NCBI GenBank assembly: GCA_003545155.1
Contig: DQCH01000123.1
Location: forward strand, 1 to 7,547
Reading direction: 5' to 3'
DNA length: 7,547 bases
Source: Candidatus Acetothermia bacterium
GTDB taxonomy: Bacteria; Bipolaricaulota; Bipolaricaulia; UBA7950; UBA9294
Part shown: positions 1 to 5,994 of the stretch, one piece after another
Layout: each line of letters begins with the position of its first letter
How positions within the stretch are numbered: the first letter of the stretch is position 1
Notes under the pieces: model-generated
Told to the model about the DNA's origin: nothing
Seen by the model: only the letters and a program-made list of their open reading frames with translations
Databases searched by the model: none
Program-made: the position numbers and the translations under genes

Positions 1-1
1 C

Positions 2-7
2 GGGGAG
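2..7 (+). promoter_or_regulatory. Ribosome binding site of the ftcD-type gene
   Basis: GGGGAG at 2-7 lies five bases before the ATG at 13. This placement favours ATG 13 over the in-frame GTG at 7, which is part of the purine-rich site itself. Starting at 13 also gives the usual family N-terminus, where the VECVPN motif comes within the first ten residues. Only one base of sequence lies upstream, so nothing can be said about a promoter. Confidence 0.6.
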
Positions 8-12
8 TGCTG

Positions 13-927
13 ATGTGGAACAGACTCGTTGAGTGCGTTCCTAACATCAGCGAGGGACAACGCCGCGAGGTCATAGAGGAGATCGCCGGCGCTGCAGAGG
101 GCGAGGGACGGCGGGTGATCGACCTCAGCATGGATGCCGACCACAACCGCTCAGTGATCACTCTCATTGGGGAGCCGGAAGGGCTTGCCAATGGGGTCAT
201 TAACCTCGCGAGAAAAGCGGTGGAACGAATCGATCTGCGGAAGCACCGAGGAGCGCATCCGCGCATGGGAGCGGTTGACGTCATCCCATTCATCCCGGTG
301 TGTGGCGTCACGATGTCAGACTGCGTCTCGCTATCTCGAAAAGTAGGAGAAAGGATCGCAAAAGAACTTAAGGTTCCGGTCTATCTGTATGAGGAGTCGG
401 CAACGAGCCAGCAGCGACGAAACCTAGCCGCGATCCGGAAAGGGGAATTCGAGGGTTTCGCCGAGAAGATCGCCGATCCACAGTGGCAGCCGGACTTCGG
501 CGAGCCGCGGCTGCACCCGACCGCTGGTGCCGTCGCGGTAGGAGCACGCGAGTTTCTGGTCGCCTACAACATCAATCTCAAAACCTCTGAACTCAAGGTG
601 GCAAAGGAGATCGCCGCTGCGGTCCGCTTCTCAAGTGGTGGGTTGCGCTACGTCAAGGCCCTTGGCTTACACTTAAAAGAACGGGGGATTGTTCAGGTGT
701 CGATGAACCTAACCAACTTCAAGAAGACCTCGATCCTTAAGGTCTTCGAATTTGTAAAGCGCGAGGCGGAGCGTCGTGGGGTGATGATTCTGGAGAGTGA
801 GATCGTAGGAAAAGTCCCTCGTCAAGCCCTGTACGACGTCGCGGCCGCCGCGCTACAGCTTAAGGGGTTCTCCCCGGGGCTCCTCCTCGAAGAGCAGATT
901 GAGAAGGCCCTTCGTGAGGATCGCTAA
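13..927 (+). CDS. ftcD: Glutamate formimidoyltransferase (stand-alone formiminotransferase domain)
   Basis: The predicted enzyme is cytoplasmic and moves the formimino group between N-formimino-L-glutamate and tetrahydrofolate, the last step of one histidine-degradation route. The 304-residue protein (from ATG 13) has the two-part formiminotransferase fold: N-terminal subdomain to about residue 178, then the C-terminal subdomain. Visible family motifs are VECVPNISEG near the N-terminus, DHNRS at 43-47, GAHPRMGAVDVIPF at 80-93, a VYLYEESA stretch, and HPTAGAVAVGAREFLVAYN at the subdomain junction. His82 in AHPRMG matches the catalytic His82 of the mammalian enzyme. The cyclodeaminase domain of the bifunctional animal protein is absent, as is common for bacterial versions of about 300 residues. 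Known biochemistry shows some family members also act on 5-formyl-tetrahydrofolate, which is an alternative role here because no histidine-degradation gene is in view. Its 3' end overlaps murD by 14 bases. The family call is firm; the substrate is inferred. Confidence 0.93.
   Translation: MWNRLVECVPNISEGQRREVIEEIAGAAEGEGRRVIDLSMDADHNRSVITLIGEPEGLANGVINLARKAVERIDLRKHRGAHPRMGAVDVIPFIPVCGVTMSDCVSLSRKVGERIAKELKVPVYLYEESATSQQRRNLAAIRKGEFEGFAEKIADPQWQPDFGEPRLHPTAGAVAVGAREFLVAYNINLKTSELKVAKEIAAAVRFSSGGLRYVKALGLHLKERGIVQVSMNLTNFKKTSILKVFEFVKREAERRGVMILESEIVGKVPRQALYDVAAAALQLKGFSPGLLLEEQIEKALREDR
902..907 (+). promoter_or_regulatory. Ribosome binding site deciding the murD start
   Basis: AGAAGG at 902-907, inside the last codons of ftcD, is six bases before GTG 914. 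This supports GTG 914 as the murD start. The other in-frame candidate, TTG 899, lies upstream of this site and has only a weak GAAGAG before it. Since the site sits in translated ftcD sequence, ribosomes finishing ftcD at 927 could reinitiate on murD. Confidence 0.6.
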
Positions 928-2236
928 TCGGGAGGTCTCCCGTATCACAGTTGTTGGGTTCGGCCGCACCGGCCACGCAACAACGGAGTTTTTTCTCTCC
1001 CGGGGGGTGAGGACCTTTGTCAGTGATTCGGCCGTGCTCTCCGACTCCGATCGCGCCTTCCTCGCAAGGCGAGGAATCCCCTACGAAGAGGGCAGGCACA
1101 CCGAGGCGGGACTTGCTGACGCCGAGTTAATCGTGCTCAGTCCGGGTGTCAACCCCACTCTTCCACTCCTCGCCAAGGCCAAAGAGCGGGGGATTCCCAT
1201 CCTATCGGAACTTGACCTTGCCTATCAGGTTAGCCCGATGGTGCCGATTATCGCTGTTACAGGTACGAACGGGAAAAGCACTACGGTGAAACTTATCGAG
1301 GCCCTCTTGCTCCAAAACGGTATCAAAACGGTCGCCGCTGGGAACATCGGGATCCCATTCATCTCAGTTGTCGATCGTGCGACCGCCTGCAACGCGATCA
1401 TCCTTGAGGTCTCAAGCTTCCAACTCGAACAGTCGAGGGTTTTTCACCCTCAGGTGGCAGTCCTATTGAACCTCACCCCCGATCACCTAGACCGCCACAA
1501 GACAATGGTGGCCTACACGACCGCCAAGGGGCGCCTCTTTCTACACCAGACATATGAGGATACCGCCATCCTTCCAAGCGATCTTGCCGAAACCTTCCCC
1601 AAGATTCAGGCACGACGGGTCCTCTTCGACCGGCTGGATCTTTCCTCACTCCCGTTTATCGTGGATCTTCCCCCGCATCATCGAGCCAACCTGCAGGCAG
1701 CAATCGCTGCCTGCTCCGCTCTTGTTGCAAACTTCGATCCTTCTCATACCCGCCTCGAAGACCTCCAGAAAGCCCTCTTTCTTCCCTTCCGTCTCTGTAG
1801 GGAAGGGGAAATTAACGGGGTGCGGATAGTGAATGACTCCAAATCGACCAACGCCGCCTCTACGTTGGCTGCACTTAGAAGCTTTAACGAGCCGCTCGTC
1901 CTCATCCTCGGAGGAAGACACAAACAAGCTGGATACGTTCAACTTGGTCAAGCAATTGCCGCTTGTGCCGCACGCAAGACGATCCTCTACGGTGAAGCCG
2001 CTGCTTTCCTGCAAGAGACTCTAAAGGCCGCCGGTTACACACGGGTGGCGGTCTTTCTTGATCTTCAAAGTGCCTTCGAGGCTGCACTTGCCGTAGCCCA
2101 ATCCGGAGATGTTCTCCTCTTCTCACCGGCCTGCTCCAGCTACGATCAGTACCAGGACTACCTAAGGCGGGGCGAAGCCTTCTCTCGCCTCGTACGCGCA
2201 CATCCCTCCTTCTCACCCCCACAACAAGAACGCTAA
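914..2236 (+). CDS. murD: UDP-N-acetylmuramoyl-L-alanine--D-glutamate ligase
   Basis: Cytoplasmic ATP-dependent ligase that adds D-glutamate to UDP-MurNAc-L-Ala. Read from GTG 914 it has 440 residues, the usual MurD length. The N-terminal Rossmann-type domain begins VVGFGRTG at 13-20. The central ATPase domain has the P-loop TGTNGKST at 116-123, EVSSFQLE at 165-172 and NLTPDHLDRH at 186-195. Lys205, in YTTAKGR, matches the lysine that is carbamylated in Mur ligases. The C-terminal domain has NDSKSTN at 307-313, LILGGRHKQ, and SPACSSYDQY from 404, the last being a MurD-specific signature. The GG-x-x-K element lacks the Asp/Gly of the common GGxDKG form, but this region varies in the family. 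The gene overlaps ftcD by 14 bases and is followed by the only sizeable gap in the window. MurE/MurF are excluded by the SPAC-S/A motif and length. Confidence 0.97.
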   Translation: MRIANREVSRITVVGFGRTGHATTEFFLSRGVRTFVSDSAVLSDSDRAFLARRGIPYEEGRHTEAGLADAELIVLSPGVNPTLPLLAKAKERGIPILSELDLAYQVSPMVPIIAVTGTNGKSTTVKLIEALLLQNGIKTVAAGNIGIPFISVVDRATACNAIILEVSSFQLEQSRVFHPQVAVLLNLTPDHLDRHKTMVAYTTAKGRLFLHQTYEDTAILPSDLAETFPKIQARRVLFDRLDLSSLPFIVDLPPHHRANLQAAIAACSALVANFDPSHTRLEDLQKALFLPFRLCREGEINGVRIVNDSKSTNAASTLAALRSFNEPLVLILGGRHKQAGYVQLGQAIAACAARKTILYGEAAAFLQETLKAAGYTRVAVFLDLQSAFEAALAVAQSGDVLLFSPACSSYDQYQDYLRRGEAFSRLVRAHPSFSPPQQER

Positions 2237-2248
2237 GTCCCCTCCCTC

Positions 2249-2269
2249 CAGGACAGGTGTCCCGTCCTG
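2249..2269 (+). repeat. Inverted repeat (possible RNA hairpin) after murD
   Basis: CAGGAC at 2249-2254 is complementary to GTCCTG at 2264-2269, leaving a nine-base loop. Within it GGACA at 2251-2255 can instead pair with TGTCC at 2258-2262, so the two stems exclude each other. A further short perfect stem, AGTC/GACT with a GCG loop, follows at 2271-2281 and runs into TTTCCCCCC. There is no U-rich tail, so this does not look like an intrinsic terminator. It could be a transcript-end stabiliser, an attenuator-like element or chance. Confidence 0.35.
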
Positions 2270-2367
2270 CAGTCGCGGACTTTCCCCCCTATCCCGACAG
2301 CGTTCCTTCTACCAATAGGACAACTGCGGTATTCATCTGGAAGCGCAGGGGAGGCGAGGTCAGCTGC

Positions 2368-2388
2368 ATGTCAACCCCTAGCGAATAG
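2368..2388 (+). CDS. Possible six-codon leader peptide upstream of ftsW
   Basis: An ATG at 2368 opens a frame reading M-S-T-P-S-E and stopping at TAG 2386-2388. It is preceded by purine-rich GGGGAGGCGAGG at 2348-2359, a plausible ribosome site. The stop overlaps GTG 2388, an in-frame but less likely ftsW start, as TAGTG, and lies 20 bases before the preferred ftsW start at 2409. Translation of it could affect ribosome access to ftsW by reinitiation. A frame this short with a fair upstream site arises easily by chance, so it is only a candidate. Confidence 0.15.
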   Translation: MSTPSE

Positions 2389-2397
2389 TGCTTCTTC

Positions 2398-2403
2398 AGG
2401 AGG
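2398..2403 (+). promoter_or_regulatory. Strong ribosome binding site deciding the ftsW start
   Basis: A perfect AGGAGG at 2398-2403 lies five bases before GTG 2409. The alternative in-frame GTG 2388 lies upstream of this site and has no comparable motif within normal spacing. The frame cannot extend further because TAG 2379-2381 is in frame. The start is therefore placed at 2409, which shortens the longest reading by seven residues. Confidence 0.75.
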
Positions 2404-2408
2404 CGAGA

Positions 2409-3488
2409 GTGGAAGGACGAACTGACAAGGGAATTGTGTTGGTTACTTCTCTCCTCCTCTTATATGGCCTAGTCATGGTTTATAGTGCGAGCGCTCCCTT
2501 CTCCCTAAGACACTTCCACAGTGATTCCTATCTCTTTTTAAAACAGCTTATAGCAGCGGTGATCGGAATCGGCCTCCTCGCCCTCTTCACTCGTTTCGAC
2601 TACCACCGTTTAGAACATTTAGATGATATCCTCCTTGTTGGATCGTTCTTGCTGACGGCAATAACCGTCCTTCCTCTTCCGGGTGTGGGCGACGGCCGCT
2701 GGCTTCACCTGGGGCCGCTCGCGCTACAGCCAACTGAGCTACTCAAGTTCTCGCTGATCGTCTACCTCGCAGCAACTATCGAACGTAAAGGAGAGCGAAT
2801 CACATCTTTTGTAGAGGGAGTCCTTCCATTTGTTATTGTCCTCCTCGTCATCGCTGGAGTAGTGATGAACCAGCCCGACTTTGGAATGATGCTCCTCTTC
2901 GGAGCGGTGACCGCGGTGATGCTCTTCCTCGGCGGGGCGCGAGTTTCTCACTTGATCTGGCTTACTGTGGGGAGCCTTCCCTTTATCTACCTTGCGGTAC
3001 GGCTTGCTCCCTATCGCCTGAGCCGAATTATCTCCTTTCTCAATCCGCACATGTATAGTACCTCCTCCGGATATCAGACGATTCAGTCACTGGTAGCCAT
3101 CGGGTCCGGAGGGATCGTCGGTCGGGGCCTGGGAGCGTCGCGGGCAAAGCTGTTTTATCTCCCCCAATCGTACAACGATTTCATCTTCTCAATCACAGCG
3201 GAGGAGTTAGGCCTAATCGGGACGCTGGTGCTGATCGGTTTATTCTCCACCTTCGTCTGGCTCGCCTTTGGGATCGCCAGACGGGCTTGTGATCGGCTAG
3301 GAACTCTCCTGGCATTGGGAATCGGGTTCACTATCTCCTTTCAGATCATCCTCAACCTTGGGGTCGCATTGGGGGTCCTCCCTGTCACCGGGCTCACACT
3401 CCCATTTATCAGTAACGGCGGCTCCTCGCTACTCGTTACTCTGGCCATGGTCGGGGTGTTACTCAACGTCTCAAAGCAGGGAGGATGA
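2409..3488 (+). CDS. ftsW: FtsW, SEDS-family septal peptidoglycan glycosyltransferase
   Basis: Integral membrane polymerase that joins lipid II disaccharides into glycan strands at the division site, normally partnered with a class B PBP (FtsI). The 359-residue protein shows about ten hydrophobic segments, the first near residues 9-27 and ending in the family motif VMVYSASA. Other SEDS landmarks are NQPDFG, GSGGIVGRGLG at 232-242, YLPQSYNDFIFS with Asp257, TAEELG, and PVTGLTLPFISNGGSS near the C-terminus. Asp257 corresponds to the conserved acidic residue of the extracytoplasmic loop required for glycosyltransfer in SEDS proteins. The near-invariant SYGGSS reads SNGGSS here (Asn336). RodA or SpoVE are paralogues, but the position between murD and murG and the LPxxxxDFIFS form favour FtsW. 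It ends in TGA at 3486-3488, two bases before murG. Confidence 0.94.
   Translation: MEGRTDKGIVLVTSLLLLYGLVMVYSASAPFSLRHFHSDSYLFLKQLIAAVIGIGLLALFTRFDYHRLEHLDDILLVGSFLLTAITVLPLPGVGDGRWLHLGPLALQPTELLKFSLIVYLAATIERKGERITSFVEGVLPFVIVLLVIAGVVMNQPDFGMMLLFGAVTAVMLFLGGARVSHLIWLTVGSLPFIYLAVRLAPYRLSRIISFLNPHMYSTSSGYQTIQSLVAIGSGGIVGRGLGASRAKLFYLPQSYNDFIFSITAEELGLIGTLVLIGLFSTFVWLAFGIARRACDRLGTLLALGIGFTISFQIILNLGVALGVLPVTGLTLPFISNGGSSLLVTLAMVGVLLNVSKQGG
3479..3484 (+). promoter_or_regulatory. Ribosome binding site deciding the murG start
   Basis: GGGAGG at 3479-3484 directly abuts ATG 3485 but stands six bases before ATG 3491. The second ATG therefore has normal spacing and is preferred. It also leaves the usual MurG beginning, with the glycine-rich loop starting at residue 7. 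The first ATG would give an ATGA overlap with the ftsW stop and cannot be excluded. Confidence 0.6.
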
Positions 3489-3490
3489 GG

Positions 3491-4618
3491 ATGCGAATCC
3501 TAATAGCAGGCGGAGGAACAGGGGGACACTTCTACCCCGCGCTGGCCGTGATGGAGGAACTTTCGCGCCGCAAGAGCAAAGTAAAGCTCGCCTACATCGG
3601 TACCCGCAGGGGAATCGAAGCACGAATTCTCCCATCCTATCCTCAGATTCACTTCTACTCGATTCATGCACACGGCCTTCAGCGTGGCCGTCCTTTACAG
3701 AACTTATATGCCCTTCTTGTACTAGTCGTTGCCCTACTGGAAAGCCTCGCCATTCTCCTTGATTTCCGCCCACAGGTCATCATCGGAATGGGAGGGTACG
3801 CCTCCTTCCCGGCGGTCCTGCTTGGATCCCTGCTGAAAAAGGTATTTCCTATGCGGACTGTTATCCACGAGCAGAATGCCGTCGCCGGACTGACAAACCG
3901 CCTCCTCTCCCCGTTTGTTGACAAGGTGCTCGTTTCCTATCCTCAGACCACACGAATCTTTACATGGGCAAGGCAAACGGTGGTAACCGGAAACCCCATC
4001 CGCAAGGAATTCCTCCTTGCCAAGAGGAGCGAGGCACTCTATCACAAGTTTGATCTTAACTCGCAGCGTCGTACAGTCCTCGTCTTCGGTGGCTCGTATG
4101 GCTCGACCGCGCTGACCACCGCCGTTTTGCGTGCTAAAGCCCTCATCGCCCAAAACAGGGGGATTCAAGTCCTCCTCGTCACGGGAAACACTGGCGAAGA
4201 GCAAGCGATCAGGAATGAGCTTCTTCAGGCAGGTGTGGAGAACGTGGTCGTGCGCCGTTACATCGACCGGATGGGAGAAGCATTTGCCCTAGCTGACCTG
4301 ATCGTCTCCCGCGCCGGTGCGACCACACTTGCCGAGATTACCTCATGCGGGAAGCCAGCATTGTTGATTCCGTGGGGAGGTGCAGCCAACGGACATCAGT
4401 GGAAGAACGCGCGTGTCCTCGAGGAAGAAGAGGCTTGCACCCTTGCCAAGGAGAAGGAAATCTTGGAGCAGGGCTTAGCAAAGCTCATCGAGCAGATGTT
4501 AGACAACCAAGAGCGTCTCACTAGACTGGCGAAGAATTCCCTGCGCCTTGGCCAACAGCGAGCGACGGCATCGATACTAAGCGAAATCACTACTTTGGCG
4601 AGGGAGGCGCGAACGTGA
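3491..4618 (+). CDS. murG: UDP-N-acetylglucosamine--lipid I N-acetylglucosaminyltransferase
   Basis: Peripheral inner-membrane GT-B glycosyltransferase that transfers GlcNAc from UDP-GlcNAc to lipid I, making lipid II. From ATG 3491 it has 375 residues, normal for the family. The N-domain carries the glycine loop GGGTGGH at 7-13 with His13, a hydrophobic patch just before the second glycine loop GMGGYASFP at 99-107, and IHEQNAVAG from 125. The C-domain carries GGSYGS at 200-205 and SRAGATTLAEI at 273-283, where Glu282 matches the residue that binds the UDP-GlcNAc ribose. GHQWKNA matches the conserved HQ-NA element. In the third loop the usual GGSQGA is GGSYGS, a modest departure. It sits two bases after ftsW, and its TGA overlaps the GTG of murC as GTGA, so its product supplies the substrate of the preceding gene's product. 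Confidence 0.97.
   Translation: MRILIAGGGTGGHFYPALAVMEELSRRKSKVKLAYIGTRRGIEARILPSYPQIHFYSIHAHGLQRGRPLQNLYALLVLVVALLESLAILLDFRPQVIIGMGGYASFPAVLLGSLLKKVFPMRTVIHEQNAVAGLTNRLLSPFVDKVLVSYPQTTRIFTWARQTVVTGNPIRKEFLLAKRSEALYHKFDLNSQRRTVLVFGGSYGSTALTTAVLRAKALIAQNRGIQVLLVTGNTGEEQAIRNELLQAGVENVVVRRYIDRMGEAFALADLIVSRAGATTLAEITSCGKPALLIPWGGAANGHQWKNARVLEEEEACTLAKEKEILEQGLAKLIEQMLDNQERLTRLAKNSLRLGQQRATASILSEITTLAREART
4602..4607 (+). promoter_or_regulatory. Ribosome binding site of murC
   Basis: GGGAGG at 4602-4607, inside the end of murG, lies seven bases before GTG 4615. The GTG shares bases with the murG stop (GTGA, 4615-4618), the usual arrangement for termination-reinitiation coupling. Confidence 0.7.
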
Positions 4619-5994
4619 TCAGTGCGGGGAAGCGATATCACTTCGTGGGTATCGGCGGGGCAGGAATGAGCGGACTTGCTGCAGTGATGCTTGCCGGGGG
4701 GGCAAAGGTCTCCGGCTCGGACCTACGAGAAAATGATGAGATCCTACAATTAAGGCGAGCAGGAGCGCGTATCCACCTCGGCCATGACCCCAATCTTCTC
4801 GATACAAAAGTCGACGGCGTGATCGTCTCCTCAGCGATCGGGGAGGAGAACGCAGAGATCAAGGTAGCACGAGAGCGCGACGTTCCAGTAGTGCGCCGCC
4901 TGCACGCCCTGGCATCCCTGCTTCGTAGATATCGCAGCATCGGTGTTGCTGGTACCCACGGAAAGACGACCACCACTGCCATGCTCGCCACCATCTTAAG
5001 CAAAGTGGATAAGGATCCGAGCTACCTCGTCGGTGCGCACTGCCCTGGGTTAGGGGGAAATTCTCACCTCGGCCGTGGGGAGTTCTTCATCACCGAGGTG
5101 GACGAGAGCGATGGGCTATTCCTCGCCCTCCATCCAACGGTTGGTATCCTCAACAACATCGGCCGCGATCATCTGAACACCTACCATACCCTTGCAGCTA
5201 TCAAAGAGGGCTTCGCACAGTATATTCGCCAGTCAGAGAAGGCCGTCCTGGCGATCGACGATGCAAACGTACGCGACCTAGCAGGGCAACTGCAAGACGC
5301 CCTCACTGTAGGGCTATATCGAGGAGCTAAGCTTCGTGCTACCGGAGTCATACACCATCACTTCCACACCCACTTTAATCTCGTTGACCGTGGGAAGCCG
5401 ATCTGCCCGGTCTTCCTTCCAGCCCCTGGGGATCACAACGTGCGCAATGCCCTGTGTGCCATTGGAGCTTCATCTCTCGCCGGCGTTTCGCTTACTGATG
5501 CCGCTGCCGCTCTTAGCGGCTTCCAGCTCCCGCGCCGGAGATTTCAACTGCTGGAGGAAAACGGGGTAACTGTGGTCGATGACTATGCCCACCTCCCCGA
5601 GGAGATCGAGGCGACCTTGCAGGCGATCCGCGACGGGTGGGATGGAAGGCGAATCGTGGCCATCTTCCAGCCGCATCGCTACAGCCGCACACAGGCGATC
5701 GGAGCCGAGTTCGGGGACGCGTTCCGCCAGGCTGACACAGTAATCGTAACATCGATCTACCCGGCCTCGGAGAAGCCAATTCCTGGGGTCTCCTCGCGAG
5801 AGATAGTTAAGGCAATCGGACACTCCACAGATGCGGAACTTCGTTTCATCCGGAGTAAAGAGGAGGTTGTCTCCTTCCTTAAAGGATATGTCAAGCCAGA
5901 AGACTTCATCATCAGCTTTGGCGCTGGAGATATCTGGACAGTGACCGAGGAGCTATCTTGCTTCCTGAAAAAGGGACGTTTCTGCCCAGAATAG
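4615..5994 (+). CDS. murC: UDP-N-acetylmuramate--L-alanine ligase
   Basis: Cytoplasmic ATP-dependent ligase that adds L-alanine to UDP-MurNAc, the first amino acid of the stem peptide. The 459-residue protein has the expected three domains. The N-terminal UDP-binding domain has HFVGIGGAGMSGLA at 9-22. The ATPase domain has GTHGKTTTT from 113, EVDESD at 161-166 (usually EADESD), and NIGRDH at 181-186. The C-terminal domain has PGDHNVRNA, DDYAHLPEEI at 322-331, QPHRYSRT at 352-359 and GAGDIW near the end. GTHGKT rather than GTNGKT, with HFVGIGG, identifies MurC rather than MurD/E/F; Mpl is less likely given the gene context. The common DDY-[AG]-HHPTE reads HLPEE here, so the second His is Leu327. 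It overlaps murG by 4 bases and murB by 37. Confidence 0.97.
   Translation: MISAGKRYHFVGIGGAGMSGLAAVMLAGGAKVSGSDLRENDEILQLRRAGARIHLGHDPNLLDTKVDGVIVSSAIGEENAEIKVARERDVPVVRRLHALASLLRRYRSIGVAGTHGKTTTTAMLATILSKVDKDPSYLVGAHCPGLGGNSHLGRGEFFITEVDESDGLFLALHPTVGILNNIGRDHLNTYHTLAAIKEGFAQYIRQSEKAVLAIDDANVRDLAGQLQDALTVGLYRGAKLRATGVIHHHFHTHFNLVDRGKPICPVFLPAPGDHNVRNALCAIGASSLAGVSLTDAAAALSGFQLPRRRFQLLEENGVTVVDDYAHLPEEIEATLQAIRDGWDGRRIVAIFQPHRYSRTQAIGAEFGDAFRQADTVIVTSIYPASEKPIPGVSSREIVKAIGHSTDAELRFIRSKEEVVSFLKGYVKPEDFIISFGAGDIWTVTEELSCFLKKGRFCPE
5947..5952 (+). promoter_or_regulatory. Ribosome binding site of murB inside murC
   Basis: GAGGAG at 5947-5952 lies five bases before TTG 5958, both inside the final murC codons. 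A second in-frame TTG at 6027 has AAGGAG at 6012-6017 nine bases upstream. Starting there would trim 23 residues, leaving 15 before the TTIGVGG motif and removing a predicted N-terminal helix usually present in MurB. TTG 5958 is preferred. Confidence 0.55.

Larger units (their letters stand above)
2237..2408 (+). other. murD-ftsW intergenic leader (172 bases)
   Basis: This is the only non-coding stretch of note in a cluster whose other junctions overlap or nearly touch. The first third is strongly pyrimidine-rich, with overlapping CCTCC runs at 2241-2249. Small inverted repeats lie at 2249-2269 and 2271-2281. The last third is purine-rich, with GGAGG at 2350-2354 and again at 2399-2403. One forward frame is open right across it up to TAG 2386, but MurD already ends normally at 2236, so this is probably chance. 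I see no convincing -35/-10 pair and no hairpin followed by a T-run. It may serve as an untranslated leader controlling ftsW translation or as a site of internal transcription start; neither is shown. Confidence 0.6.

Noticed and set aside
1902..2222. Minus-strand open frame opposite the end of murD, and a similar one at 1646-2014
   Set aside because: Arg/Gly/Ser-rich composition with no recognisable motif, lying fully antisense to strongly conserved murD codons; these are shadow frames.
2249..2281. Intrinsic terminator after murD
   Set aside because: The stems are short and are followed by a C-run rather than a T-run; the downstream genes are functionally continuous with murD.
2302..2336. 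Possible sigma-70-like promoter with a TATTCAT -10 before ftsW
   Set aside because: The only -35-like hexamers upstream (around 2302-2308) are 21-22 bases away and match poorly; there is not enough support to annotate it.
2230..2388. A forward frame open across the whole murD-ftsW gap, considered as a frameshifted MurD tail or a lost small gene
   Set aside because: MurD already ends naturally just after its SPACSSYDQY...FSRLV terminus, and the frame's translation has no recognisable motif. About 50 open codons in GC-rich DNA is not improbable.
2739..3050. Minus-strand open frame opposite ftsW
   Set aside because: Highly charged, low-complexity translation that mirrors hydrophobic membrane codons on the other strand; no family resemblance.
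4638..5003. Minus-strand open frame opposite the start of murC
   Set aside because: Antisense to the Rossmann and P-loop region of murC, with no plausible independent protein features.
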